Below are positions 11,015 through 23,744 of a DNA stretch of 64,000 bases, one piece after another (position 1 is the first letter of the stretch; each line of letters begins with the position of its first letter). The position numbers and the translations under genes were made by a program. Source of the stretch: Charina bottae (taxonomy: Eukaryota; Chordata; Lepidosauria; Squamata; Charinaidae); the NCBI GenBank assembly GCA_023362775.1, contig JALMGJ010000014.1, forward strand, positions 4,427,501 to 4,491,500. The letters are read 5' to 3'. A model generated the notes under the pieces. The model saw nothing but the letters and a program-made list of their open reading frames with translations, was not told where the DNA came from and searched no databases.

Positions 11015-11925
11015 GTAAGTATTTTGCATTGTGAGCGCAGAAACCGTAATTCATTGGATGGTTAGCCAAAAGGGGCACTCAACCTTCTCCAGCCTGGGGT
11101 TCTCCTAACGCCTTGAGCTCCAACACACAGATCTTCCAGACAGTCACGCAGAATCTATAAGCTTGGCGAGGTAAAGGAAAGGGAATATGATTGGCTTTAG
11201 TTGAGCGTTTCAGAGCCCATACTGCAGCAAAATCAGAGGCTGATTCTCCTGACTTTGAGGCTGGAAGTGGTAAGGGTGCCTGCTGTTTCAGTGCTTCACC
11301 TCGAGCAACTCATGCCCATAGAAAACTGGTGCACAGAGGAGAAGAGCTGATCCTGCAGTCCTGAGAACTTGAAGGGGATGGAGATCTTAGTTAGATCTTG
11401 TTACTGTGCTAATTGTTGACATCCTTGGTACTTTAATGAGTTTGCCTTCAAAGCCTGACATTCATGGTTAGAATTTGGAAAAAAAATCTTCATGGTCTAC
11501 TTGTTCCTTGACTTTGCAACACTCTCAGGAGTATATTTTAACAGGTACATTATTGCCCTGAAGGAAAAGTAACCTGTGGATTTGTTGTCCTCCATACGCG
11601 AAGCTGGGGAAAATTGCTATCATTGCCTCCCCTCAAAAAAGTATGTGTGTGTGCAGTTGTTGTGTTCAGGGTATATACAAATGAGCTGGGAAGGCCCTCC
11701 TCTAAATGCTGAGTCAACCTTCAGGAAAACATTGTGGCCTCAGTGCTTTGAATCACCCTAAAGCCATGTACAACCTTGATACAACTCTTTGCCTGGAGCT
11801 CCTCTGTGAATGATGTGTACAGCCCTAAGTCATATTTTCACGTCCTGAAGCTTGTTGAGATATTTTTCAGGTGGTGCTATTCCTCCTCCAAGATCTTCCC
11901 CCTTTCTTTCATTCCTGCTCCCTAG

Positions 11926-13551
11926 GCTGTCTTCTGGCAAGGTGAGTCCTGAGAGCATCCGTACTCTACGGCCCCCTTCCGAGTCCTCCGATGACCAAGG
12001 TCCAGCTGGCAAGCGCATGCTCAGCCCTAGCAAGGAGAAGGAGCTGTCTCTTTACAAGAGGACCAAACGGGCTATCAGCAGCAAGAAGTACAGCGTTTCC
12101 AAAGCTGAAGCTGAAGCCGAGGCCACCACCCCCATCGAGCTCATCAGCCGTGGCCCAGATGGCCGCTTTGTCATGGACCCTTCAGAGATGGAGCCCTCGC
12201 TCAAGTCCCGCCGGATTGAAGGCTTCCCTTTCGTGGAGGAGACAGACATGTACCCTGAGTTCCGCCAGTCTGATGAAGAAAACGATGATCTTGTGATGCC
12301 CCCCTCTGTGGTGGCCCTTAAGTCCCAGTTGACCCCTCTTTCTTCCAGCCAGGAGTCTTATCTGCAGCCACCAGCATACAGTCCCAGATTCCATCGGGGT
12401 CTGGAGGGAACAGGGCCCCTCCAAGCCACTGGTCAGGCCCGGCCCCCAGGCCCCCGGCCCTTCCACCATGGCCTGTATTATGGTTACCTCAGCAGCAGCA
12501 GCCCCGGGGAGATGGACCCTCCACCTTTCTACATGCCAGAGGTGAGCCCGCTCAGCTCCGTCATGTCCTCCCCTCCTTTGCACCCAGAAGGACCTTTTGG
12601 CCACCCCACCATCCCTGAGGAGAATGGAGAGAATGCTTCCAACAGCACACTGCCCCTGACCCAGACTCCAACGGGGGGCCGGTCCCCTGAGCCGTGGGGC
12701 AGGGTGGAGTTCCCTTTCAGTGGCCTGGAGTCCTCGCCCATCCTCTTTCCTCACCAGCTCCATCCGTGCGAAATGTCCGAGAGCGTGCAGCCACAGGCCA
12801 GTCTTCCGAGGGGACCTCCGCCTTCCTCCCTCCAGGTTCCTGCGTCCTACCCTGGCATTCTGGCTCTGGAGGCACCCAAGAGTTGGGCTGGCAAGTCACC
12901 CAGCAGGAGCCAACCTTCTGTGATGCCCACCGCCACCCCCAAATGGCAGGACAAACCTATGCAACCGATGGTGAGCCAAGGGCAGCTGAGACATACCAGC
13001 CAAGGCATGGGAATACCAGTGTTGCCTTACCACGGGCCATCCGAGCCAGTCAGCCACAGCAGCACAAGCACATTTGGCCTAGACACAAGGTGGTACGACC
13101 CACAACCAAGACCTCGGCCAAGCCCTCGGCAAGCCAGGAGGGTGGAGCCCAGTTTACATCAGGTGGTGTTGCAACCGTCACGGCTTTCACCCCTGACTCA
13201 AAGCCCCCTCAGTTCCCGCACCAGCTCGCCAGAGCTGACCGCCCGCGCCAGACCACGGCCCGGCCTCATCCAGCAGGCAGAAATATCGGAGATCACCCTG
13301 CAGCCCCCGGCAGCAGTCAGCTTCTCGCGCAAGTCGACGCCCTCCACTGGTTCTCCTGCCCCGAGCAGTCGCGGAGGGAGCCCCAGCTTCCGACCAACGA
13401 TGGCCTTCACCTCTTTGGCCACCGGCTTCCCCCCCTCCCACTGCCCCTCCCTGCCCATGGAATCCATGGACGTCTTCGGACAGATCTCCTCGCCAAGGAG
13501 GACTGGGGAGGAAATCCATAGGCCAGAGCTGACACCGACAACCAGTTCAGG
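11926..13551 (+). CDS. IGSF9B: IGSF9B large cytoplasmic-tail exon
   Basis: A 1626-nt exon encodes about 542 residues of the intracellular tail of IGSF9B, a synaptic adhesion protein reported to act at inhibitory synapses and to couple to neuroligin-2 through the PDZ scaffold S-SCAM/MAGI2. The acceptor CCCTAG ends at 11925 and the donor GTAAGG starts at 13552. The exon enters by completing a Pro codon and leaves after GG, phase 2. Visible parts, in order, are: LSSGKVSPES at the start; a Lys-rich block (KRTKRAISSKKYSVSKAEAEAEA); the acidic stretch EFRQSDEENDD; and then a long Pro/Ser-rich, probably disordered region with many potential SH3, WW and phosphorylation sites. Base composition is markedly GC-rich compared with the flanking introns. 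The long antisense and alternative-frame ORFs here are by-products of that composition. If the following intron is retained the protein stops immediately (TAA at 13553-13555). Confidence 0.96.
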
Positions 13552-15178
13552 GTAAGGCTGTGCCCGTGGAATTTGCCTGCCTTCCTTTTCACCCAGCCCT
13601 GCTTTCCCTCCCGCCTCACCTGCTCCCAGCCCTTCCCCAAAGCCCTTCCCCAGCCACCAACGGAGTCCGTAGGGTTGACCTAGACACCCTGCATCATCTT
13701 TTTTGGAGGTGACCCATTCCAGAAGTCCAGTTTGCGCTGTTGGGGCAAGACCCTTCCCTGTCGTTGCTCAGCTCAGCAGGTTAGACCGGCGGGGTGCCGT
13801 ACCTTTGAGTTAGTTGCGGTTCTGCATTGCTTGTTACCTGAAACTCCCACTTCTTTCCACCCCCCATCCTTCCATTGGAAATCCCACTCCGAGCTTGCTC
13901 CTGGCTTGGGGGCTGAGGGCTGGGACGAACAGAGTTAATAACATTCCAGATTCAGGAGTTTTTGGGGGGAGGACGGGGGGAGGCTTTGGGAGGACTGGGG
14001 TGAACGAACTCTAGACATTACTGATACTTTCCTCTTCTAGTTCCTGGCTGTCTACTTTCCTGGGACATTAAAGCCTCCTTTTGGCCGCCTTCACATCCTT
14101 TCCCCCCTCCCAAGAGGCTTGGCCATCCTCCATGATCGAAACAAGGCCACCCAAGCCACCTTACCATCCGCATCTCCAAAAGGGGTGCTGCAAGCTCTGC
14201 CCCCGGCTTTGGGCCAGGCAGGCAAACAGGACGTTAGCCCCTGAACAGCTTGTCAGGAGAGGGGGAAACATAAAACCCAAAGTCAACCTAGGGCCCCAAC
14301 CCAACCCAACTCAACCCAAACACCCTGAAATCAGCATTCTCGGATCCTGACCATGAAAGGTGGTTGGAGCTGGTCTTCTCTCCAGCAGCTGGTTTCCCAG
14401 GTACCAGCGTTGCACCAGGCAAAGTGTTCTTTCTTTCTGTCTCTTCCTTCTCTCCTCTGCACCTCTGTCTGATGGCAGTACTTCCCATCTCGGTTGTCTT
14501 TGTTGAAGCAGCTTTTTGTTTGGATTCTTGACGTAGCGGAGTTGGACCCCCTGCTCTTCCCTTTGGACCCCCTGGGCCTTCTGGAAACGAGTGGGGCGTT
14601 GTGCCATTTGGACTAGGAGGGGGCAACAGAAAGGGAAAGTAAGGGATGGGAGGGTACAGAAGGGGCGGGCTGCTTGTGACGGGAACAAGCATGGGTTGCC
14701 ACTGCTACGCTTGCGGGAGCAGAAGTTGCAGTACTAGGAGCATAGCAGGGGAGGTTGGCTTTCCTTCTCCTCGCAACGCTCCCTCTCCTGCCATTCTATC
14801 TACACTCTCTGGTGCCTGGAAGCTCCTAATTCATTAAAGAACCCAATCAGCACACTTATGGGATGCTGCTTTCAGGAGATTCAGCCTATAGGGCAAGAGA
14901 GATGTGTGTGCACAAAAGGACAGAGCAGCCTCTTGGTCTCTGAAAGCAAACAAAGAAAAAACGGTGAAAGCCACCTCTCATCTTGGGGAAGATGGACCTC
15001 ATCCTCATGGATCCAAGATCACGCCAAAGCCCATTATCAGGAAAATGTCACTTTCTGATGCTGTCTACCTCCAGATGTACGAATTTCAGGATTCTCAGTA
15101 AAGCCACCGTAGCTGAGGAGCTTCTGGAGGCTGAAGTCCACACATCAGCACCCAAGATGGGGAAGGCTGCTCTAATGC

Positions 15179-15300
15179 AAGGGTGGGGAACACATGACCT
15201 TCCAGATCTTGTTGGCTCTTGGCCTCCTATTAGCCCCAACCCCAGTGGTCAGGAACAATGGGAAATATTGTCCAGTGGTATCTGGAGGGCATAAAGTTTC
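15179..15300. repeat. hAT-like MITE fragment
   Basis: GGGTGGGGAACACATGACC with CCAGATCTTGTTGG, and at the other end TATCTGGAGGGCATAAAG, resemble the two ends of a widespread reptile DNA-transposon relic (GGTGGGGAACC...CATCTGGAGGGC). Copies are similarly diverged near 16940-17060 and 36990-37080. Confidence 0.35.
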
Positions 15301-15914
15301 CCTGGGCCTTTGCTAAAAAGCATGTCTGCGCCATTAACATCATATTTGCTTTCATGTCCCTTTAGTGATCATGGCTCCCCCCAAAGAATTGTGGGAATTG
15401 TAGTTAAATTTTTGGAAGCACCAAACTAATCTGGGGCTGCTTTCCCCACTCCTGTGCTCACATCCGCACTGATAGCTTCACAAGTAAAAATTTATGTGGG
15501 CCTTCCTTAGAGGGTAAAGGGCAATTCACTGCTCTTTAATGATGGCATCAGATCCTCTTTAATGATGGGAGCCGTTTTTCTCCTGATGGAACTACAATTC
15601 CCAGGATCCTCTGGGAAGAAGAGTTGAGTACTGACCTGATAAAAATTTGCAGTGAGCGAACCAGTCCGTAGCGTGGATAGGACCTTTGTGCCAGGACCCC
15701 GTTGCATAGATTATGAAGCTCTCTACACTTTAGCTATCCTTTCTTCCCCCCTTACTTTCTCCAGCAATGTTTGTTTGTTTGTTCGTTTGTCTCTTGGTTT
15801 CTTTCCCCCCTCACTTTTCCTTTGATTTTCCCCTCCCCTTTTGACTTGCTGATGTCTTGTGGAGCTTGGCTCCGTGCGGATGTTGATAACTGCTTTGTTT
15901 TTGATTAATCTCAG

Positions 15915-15960
15915 CTATCTGGGCAGTGTTGTCGAGACAAGCTACTCCTCAGCTCAATAG
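15915..15960 (+). CDS. IGSF9B: Candidate alternative IGSF9B exon with in-frame stop
   Basis: A 46-nt segment is bounded by a pyrimidine-rich acceptor (AATCTCAG, ending at 15914) and a strong donor (GTAAGG, starting at 15961). Joined to the large exon in phase 2 it reads G-YLGSVVETSYSSAQ and then TAG as its very last codon. Inclusion would give an IGSF9B isoform that ends here, without the C-terminal PDZ ligand, or a transcript subject to nonsense-mediated decay. The main transcript is consistent with skipping it: the exon at 28694 also accepts phase 2. It may be a chance pair of splice sites; the evidence is only the sites, the phase and the sensible peptide. Confidence 0.35.
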
Positions 15961-18738
15961 GTAAGGGTGATCAATGTCTGGAAGGATGATGCTGGGGCTT
16001 TGGGATCTGGTTGGGGAGAGGGATACGGGAGGGGATGTGAGAGGGGCTTCCCCCAATAACATTTATTTATTTATTTATTTGGTTTTTCTTTCTTTTCCTT
16101 TAAAGGGGAATAAGGAATTGCAAAAACTAGGACAAACTATTGCACACACAACCTTTGTGGCTTTTGGGTTCCCCCCTTCTACAGTAGGTCTCTTTTTTGT
16201 TGAAACCAATTTGCAGAGCAGGGATGACAGTTTATGAACTGTTAAGGAGTCCACCCTTCACCACCAACATCCAAGGACAGGAAACAATACAATAGAAGGG
16301 GAAAAAAAACCCTACATGTTTAGAAACCCCCCCCCCCAAAACTTAACAATGTTTACACAATTTGGCATATGCGTAATTGCCCTGTGCATGTATTGTTGTA
16401 GGCGTTGTAGCTGAAAATAATCAATAATGGCTTATTGTCAAATAGAGTTCCACCAAAAGGGAGGGGAAGGGAAAAGGAAAAAAAAAACCTCACATTAAAC
16501 TTGAAATATTCCCACCCTGAAATGCCCAGCTCTGTCCTTAAACAATCAGACTTTGAAACTGTTTATTCTATGAGAACCTCACTATCAAAATGTTCTGTTT
16601 TGAAGGAACATTTCTGGTAGGGTGAGAGGAATGGGATGTTTCAGGGTAGAAATGTTTTTGCACTCCTGTATAAAATAAGACTTTTGGGGCAGAAAATTCT
16701 TACAGAGATTTATACTTTGTAAAAACTTCTCTACAACCTTTACACAAGCTCCTAGTAATACTCGAGGAAGTACGTCTGAAAGGAGAGGAAATAGCATCTT
16801 GTCCCAGATGAGCAGATTTTTTTTTAAATGGATGAGCAAAGATGGATATATTTTTGGAATGGAAGTTGCCAACTTTTGCCCTGGATTTGTAGAATGTAGG
16901 AGAAGCTTCTTCTGGTGTAGAAGCTTGCTCCTATGTCACTGTGGCCCTCTAGATGCTGCCAAATGTCAACCCCTTGCAGTTCTACCCAGTATGGCCAGTG
17001 GGAAGGGATGCGTGGAGTTGTCATTTGGAAGCGTTTGGATGGACAAGGATTCTCCTTCCCTGATCCCAGGGGGAATTTTACATTGGGGAATCTTCAGGAT
17101 GTGCAACATCTTTAGCAACAGGCTTGACCATAAAACATGGCTTATCCGTCTAAAGCCATCAGTGCAAGCCATACATTTTGCAAACTGATTTCAAACATGT
17201 GCCGTTCCACAGAATTGGCTGATTGACGTATCCAGGTTGTAAGGGGGGAAAAAAAGCACAGCCATGGTTGAATCTATTTCTTAAAAAACTCCAGAGCCAC
17301 AAATTAACTGGGGCATTGCGCTGCAGGAAGATGTAGGCCGGCAGCCTTACTGCCCATGCCACATCTCAAGCAGAAATTTATCTCCCTGTTCTCCCCACCA
17401 ATTTATTTTTTCTAGCAATGATGCTTCATTCGGTGTTACTAACACTTTACTCCTTGAAGTGAATAGAAATTTTAATCAGTGAGCACTGCATTGGGACTAT
17501 TACAGGTAGGAAATGGCAACTCTCCTTGCTGTGGCTTTCACAGAGATGAACTAGGACCCTACTTTTCTTGTTTAGAAAGTGCCAAAGTGGCCACTGAAAG
17601 TCACCCATTCGTGAAGCACTAAAAGTTTAGTGGGCCTTTGATGAAATCCTAAACCACTAGCCTTCTATGGCAATTGGTCAAGAGTTCTGACTGCACAGTT
17701 CTTCTTCTGCCCTAAAGAATTGAACGATTGCAAACGGTAGACGCCCTGAGTATCTTCAATTAGTGCTTCTAAACAAGAGAGGAGGGTACTTTGTGTCACA
17801 TCCTTTGTTCATTTTGGTTTGTTTTAAGAGGGCCCATTAAAACACACACACAGGCACCCCATCAGACTAAATGGTTCTTTTATGAGTCAGTGGGTGAAGG
17901 GTTGTGACTGGTTTATAACCAGGCTAGTAAAGCATTGTTTTAGTCCTGCCTTCCCTTCCCCTTGTTTTATGCAGTCATAAACGCAGAAGAAAGAGAGAGC
18001 TCACATAGTTTCTGTCAAAGCTTCAGTTCCTGTGCCAGAAAGGGACGCAAACATATTCCTCTTCTGCCATGTGGGATGCAAAGCAATTTGGACAGGCTTT
18101 TGAAACACTGCCCGGCACATTTCTGGATGTCTCTTTTTATGAAAATTAGAAAAAAAAGGGATGTTCCCAGAAAGAAGGGTGCAAAAACAGGATTTAGGTT
18201 ATATATCATGCAGGTGAGCAGTAGATAAGCCCTAAATAATTTATGTCAAATCTTGCTAATGTATCACTCAGTAGGTCCCCCACAGATTGGTCTGTATGTT
18301 GGCCTGCCAAGGACTGAAACAACTGGTTGGCAGGCCTCTATGCTGGGTTCCTAGGCTGGCTTCAGTTTAGGAACCCACAAGTTAGGGGGAAATAATTCAT
18401 AAGGAGGTGCTGTAGCAGATGATTTTCCCATTGACCTGTAATTTACAGAGAAGGCTAAACAGGATCCCAGGATCTCTGCCGTCTTCCCATCACCTGCTAC
18501 CAGATCCTCTTCATTCTGCCTTCCCCAGCCTTGTACCATGCGGGACTTCAGCTCCCATAATCCCCAGCCAGCACTGCCAAAGGCCACTCTGACTGACGGT
18601 TACAGGGTCTGATGTTCAGCACGTTTGAACATCACCGGGTTTTAACTCGAGTTGCTCAGATAAACCTGAGATGCTCAGCATGTAAATACATGCAGTAAAT
18701 GCATATATTTATTAAAGTTCATGTTTTATTCAGGCTTA

Positions 18739-18770
18739 CTAGGTACACACACACACACAGACACACACAG
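18739..18770. repeat. (CA)n microsatellite
   Basis: A short, imperfect ACAC run interrupted by AGAC. Confidence 0.8.
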
Positions 18771-18869
18771 AGTCAGATTTTGCATCAAGGGGAGTTTCCT
18801 TTTCTCACCAGCTCACACATTAGGTCAGGTGAATAAAACCTTGCACAAGTTTTTTATTCTCTCCCGTTA

Positions 18870-19098
18870 CAGGGAGTCCTTGTTTAGCAGCCACAGTTGG
18901 GACCAGCAACTCAGTTGTTAAGCAAAGCAGTCACTCAGTGAGCCCGCCACAGTGCTTACGATCTGACTTCAGCTTTCCTTTCCTTTACAGACCTGTGAAG
19001 GTCGTAAATGCGAGGATTGGTCTCAGAGTTCCTTTTTCCTCACTGTCGTAACTGTGAAGGGTCACTAAATGAGGCAGTTGCAAAACGAAGACTGCCTG
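18870..19098. mobile_element. TA-flanked MITE, short copy
   Basis: It starts CAGGGAGTCCTTGTTTAGC and ends GAAGACTGCCTG, with TA at 18868-18869 and 19099-19100. Interior phrases (GGTCGTAAATGCGAGG and CACTGTCGTAACTGTGAAGG) match the other CAGGTAGTCC elements. It is 229 bp, so internally deleted relative to the roughly 400-bp copies. Confidence 0.6.
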
Positions 19099-20602
19099 TA
19101 TTCCAGTTTTGCTTCTGTTTCATGAACAGGACACCAACGTCCTGCTGTAACTGCTGGAATTATTACTTGCCTGCCTCTCAGTCCCATGACAGGAAACTCA
19201 GCTGATACTGCCCACGCAGTTTCAAAAACCTGTACCATCCACGAGGCCAGAAACTTGTCTTTTCTTAAAGAGGAAAGCTGCACTTCTCAGAAAGCAGAGT
19301 TTGGGGCCTTTTTCTCTTTTTTTGCAACCTTCCACAGAATCTGTGCCGAGGCCCAACTTGCCGCCAGAGCAGGGATTCTCTGCTTCCCACGGGTTGCGTT
19401 GCAGGAGCAGGAAACCCCAAAGCCACAAAGGAAGTTGGCGGAGATCCCTCTGTGTCACCCTCTGCTCTCAGTTCCTGTGTGTCTGTCTCTGGCCTGGGAT
19501 GGCCCCTCTGCTCCTCGCCTTAGAGGATCCCCGGTGGGACTGGCAAGACCTTGTATGTGCCCTGAACCATTGTCACTCCGGTGTATTTCTTTGGAGTATG
19601 AGGATCCTTGTCTGTCTGTCTCTTTTTTTGGAAGTAACCAGTTTTCCCCTTTAAAGGCTGTCTTTGTTGTCAGGCCTCTGCATGCCTTTCACACTTGCTC
19701 TGGCTTGGAGAAATTGTGAGTTCTCTTGTCTGAGTGCTTTGTTAATTCCTTTTTTGATTTGTGACTCCTCTTTCTTTATTACGTTTTGCCCTCGTTCTCT
19801 CTCTCCCTCCCTCCCTCCTCTCTCTTTTCTTACGCCATGGTGAGCCCTCCTCTCCCCTTCTCTCCTCTTCCACCTCTCCTCCATCTCTCTTCTGCCAGCA
19901 TGGTGAAAATCCATTGTGTAGGCGAGTTGTGCTGATCCCGCAAACCTGGGGAAGGGGTGCCTTTCTCCGGGGCGCGCTCTGCTCTTTCTCAGCTTCTCCT
20001 CCTCCTCCTCCTCCTCTCATTGCACTGCTAGTGCTGGTTGTGGTGGATCGGGCCCGGCAGTAGCAAAATGCTTTGTGGTGTGTGTGTCCGGGGTGGGGCA
20101 GGAATCCTCGCTGTTTTCTTTAGCATCTCTCATCGATCCAGCTTGCCCATTGCTACGCAACTCTACTTCCCAAGTGGTAGCTGCTGTCTGACTATGGAGG
20201 TGGCTGCCAGACCTTTCTAAGGGTGGCGGTCTCTGTGCCTTCTCAAAGGTGTTAAAATATAAGAGGCTGTACTGTTGGGAAAGCTGTCTTTCTGAGGTAA
20301 TCCCATGCTTGTTTCCTTCTGCAACCTAATTTCTCTTCTGAGGTCAAAGAGTGTGCATCTTCTCTCCGTCCCTTCCAACTTCTGGCTTGAACAGAAAATG
20401 CAAAAAGAGAATGGTTGGTTCCTACAACAGGTTCAGCCTAGTTATTGACTTCTCCCATTTTCTGGATTGGCACAAAATTGTGCACAATAAACGAATGGAA
20501 TAGCTGGGTTTCCATACCAGGCTGAGCCCCAAAAGAACAAACCAAGCTCAATGTGACTGTGAATGCTGTTACTAGATCTGGTTTAGTGTTTGTGTTTATA
20601 TA

Positions 20603-20971
20603 GGGGTAGTCCTCGACTTACGACCACAATTGGGACTGGAACTGCTGTCGCTAAACAATATGGTCATTAAGTGAGTCGTGCCTGATTTTATGACCTTTTT
20701 TGCTGCGGTCATTAAGCGAATCCAGTTTCCCCCATTGACTTTGCTTGTCAGAAGCCCCCTGGGAAGGTCGCAAATGGCGATCATGTGACCCCAGGATGCT
20801 ACAACTGTCATAAATACATGCTGGTTGCCAAGCGCCTGAATTTTGATCACGTGACCACAGGGAATGCTGCAACGGTCGTAAGTGCGAGGACCGGTCACAA
20901 GTTACTTTTCCCAGTGCCGTCATAACTTTGAATGGTCTTTAAACAAATGGTCGTAAGTCGAGGACTACCTG
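20603..20971. mobile_element. TA-flanked MITE, inverted interior
   Basis: The left end is GGGGTAGTCCTCGACTTACG and the right end CGTAAGTCGAGGACTACCTG, with TA on both sides (20601-20602 and 20972-20973). The interior lies in the opposite orientation to the 9680 and 31407 copies. Confidence 0.72.
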
Positions 20972-21798
20972 TAGTCATAATCTCCTGATGGATGCCTTTG
21001 CAGATGAGTAGAATCTTTTATTTCAGCCTGATTCAAGACCACTGTGCCAGAGAGAAGAAGCAAGTCATGCTTCCTTTTCTGGGTTTTTTTCTTTTTCTGT
21101 GCCCAGGCTCTTCTGGTGAAGAGCCACAGAAACGGGGTGTGGTGTGTGCAAAGCAGTCTAGTCTTCTCTTGCAAGTACCTCCTTCATGCCCCCTCTGCTG
21201 GCTGATCGGCAAACTGATCATTGGGAAGACTCAATTCTACAGACTCTAGTCTGTAAATGCAAGGAGGTTTTTGTTTTGTTTTGGCACAATCAAGTGAGTA
21301 GATGTTGTTTGGCATGCTCTGAACACAAAGAAAGAGGAAGAAAACATAGTTCCCCATCCCAGTGAGAAAGAGCATGACTTTATCACATCTGGAGCAAATC
21401 TTCCATCTCTTGACAAGCAAGGAATGAAGAGCTGTGGAAACACTCAAAATGAAAGAGTTTCCTACAAGCATTGCACTTGGACCCACCCCTCTGAAGTAGG
21501 GGAATTATATGCCAATAAATGTGCTGGTCTCAAAAATACAAATCACTGTTTCCCCCCCCCCCTAAAAATTGCTTACTTCTAATTATAATTAGAATCAATA
21601 TTTTCACAATATTTCATAGGCTTTCACAAGAAAGCTGCAATCATCTTTTTTTTTAAACTGCTGCACTTGATTTATATTCAGTATTTCTAAAACGCAGGGA
21701 GTTGAAGATCTGCATCTCTGGAGGGGAGCAGGCTGGCAAACAGTATTCAATAGCAAATACATTTCTTTCTCCTTAATATATAGTCTAAGCTATTTACT

Positions 21799-22135
21799 AA
21801 GGGGCGTGGTGGCTCAGCGGGTAAGATGCCAGGCTTGTCGATCGGAAGATTGCAAGTTCGGAGGTTCGAATCCCTAGCCCTGCGTGCGGAGTGAGCTCCC
21901 GCACTAGCTCCAGCTCTTGCCAACCTAGCAATTCGAAAGCATGCAAATGCAAGTAGATGAATAGGTACCACTTCGGTGGGTAGGTAACAGCGTTCCATGC
22001 GTGTCATGCGGCCACATGACCGTGGAAGCGTCTTCGGACAACGCTGGCTCTTCGGCTAACAAACGGAGATGAGCACCGGCCCCTAGAGTCGGACACGACT
22101 GCACAAATGTGCGGGGGGAACCTTTACCTTTACCT
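21799..22135 (+). mobile_element. Full-length tRNA-derived SINE (Sauria type)
   Basis: The tRNA-like head has a box A (GTGGCTCAGCGGGTAAG) and box B (GAGGTTCGAATCC). The BovB-like tail phrase is GAGTCGGACACGACTG and the end is the ACCTTT-type repeat (CCTTTACCTTTACC). A perfect 13-bp target-site duplication (TAAGCTATTTACT at 21786-21798 and 22136-22148) shows a clean, fairly young insertion. Confidence 0.85.
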
Positions 22136-22379
22136 TAAGCTATTTACTTGTTAAAATATCCTGTGTTTAGGGACTCAGAAGAAAGAAAAAGCCATCTGTT
22201 CTCTTCCAGTTTTGAAGTATAATTCCTAGAAGTCCACCCAGTTTGGCCAGTGGTAAAAGGCCATGAGAGTAATCACAGAACTCTGGATGATGCTGGATTG
22301 TGTATTTGATTTTTCAGATGATGAATTACATTCAGGTCCATGAAAAAGTCTCCCATGATGAATTGGTTATCCTTTAAGG

Positions 22380-22638
22380 CAGAGCTTTCCAAACTTTTCA
22401 TGTTGGTGACACACTTTTTAGACATGCATCATTTCGCGACACACTCTTACAGCAGGGCACAAGGCAGGCACTAGGACCTGCACGGAATCACAGCAGGTTT
22501 GGAGGCAGCCAGGCATAAGGCAGGCACTAGGACCTGCGCGGAATCCTGGCAGGGCTCGGAGGCAGCAGCAGCCGCGACACACCCAGACACTGCAGCCGAC
22601 ACACTAACGTGTCCCGACACACAGTTTGGAAAGCTCTG
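22380..22638. mobile_element. Non-autonomous hAT element with 8-bp duplication
   Basis: A perfect 16-bp terminal inverted repeat (CAGAGCTTTCCAAACT) is flanked by perfect 8-bp direct repeats CTTTAAGG (22372-22379 and 22639-22646), the hAT signature. The 259-bp interior holds a 56-bp tandem duplication (22456-22511 and 22512-22567). No transposase is encoded. Confidence 0.85.
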
Positions 22639-23744
22639 CTTTAAGGTGTTATAACACTTGGTGCAGGTCCTGCAAATTTTTGCAATGGGAGTGCCATCAC
22701 ACACTAAGAAGTGAAAGCTAATTATGGTGTAGACATTATAGCTGATGGGTGGGTAACATTTCCCTGTTAATGTTACATTAGACAAGTTTGTCAGAGATAC
22801 GTCTATAAGAACTAGAAGTCCTAAAATCTATGAACGGAACTTCTGTAATTAGTTTCCAGCTTAACAGCAAATGAAAGGGATACACAGAAACCACGGTCTC
22901 CTTCACTTTCTGCTTGTGACTTTTCAGTGGCATTTGATAGAAGATGTTGGAAACTGGAATTCTGGTCTAGGAAGACTTTTATCTCCCCCAGAAAGACACT
23001 TCTTATATGACCAGTGTTAATTTTGATTGCATCGTGGCAATGCTGCTTCCCTCTCTTCTTCTTCTCTCTTGAAAAACTTGTTTAGTTTCAGTGGGTTATC
23101 TGTACATGATAGGAATGTTGGAGAGTTTTTAAACACTGTGATTCCTTCGTTTGCTCCTAGAAAGACTTGCGGTTCAAAGATAGAACAAGTGGGGGTAGAT
23201 CATACAAAGACCTACGTGTAATTGAAGTGTTGTGATTCTAACAAGGGAGACAGCAAATGTTCATGATAAAAATGCAAATCATTTTCTGAGTGGCCTAGTT
23301 TCCTTTGTCGTCACATATTATCGGGAGAAACAACATCTTTCTGAGAGGTATCAGTCAAATGTAGCAGAAGAGTTCTAAACTGGGATTTAGTGGGATTGAT
23401 GTAGGAAATAAGGGAAGGATTTAGCATTAGACCAGTAGCAGAGAATGGGAAGCAATATCAAAGAGATTCACAGTGTAGGCCACTGGAAGCCAACAACTAT
23501 TGCAAAGAAATAGAATGACAAACAATGATCTGATGTTTACATTGGCTATGTATTTCCATCTCTGTTTTTATTTGTGTTGGTTTTACTGTTTTTATATGAT
23601 GCAGCACTGTCCTTTTGTATTTTCAGTGCTAACGTAAAATTCTTGGAGAATTTTTTTTTGGTATGTATATATGTATTTCAGAAAGTAGCCATAAACGAAA
23701 TTTACAGTAACTATAGCATAATAGCCAACCTATTGTGAATTGGG

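Noticed and set aside
12182..12763. 193-codon antisense ORF and other shadow ORFs across 11991-13640
   Set aside because: They lie within the GC-rich IGSF9B exon and are out-of-frame by-products of codon bias.
20596..20923. ORFs at 20596-20923 (-) and 31452-31796 (+) with similar proteins
   Set aside because: Both are readings of the same MITE family, which encodes no protein.
21820..21880. tRNA gene signal (A and B boxes)
   Set aside because: It is the head of a tRNA-derived SINE with a SINE body, tail and target duplications; it lacks a proper tRNA cloverleaf end.
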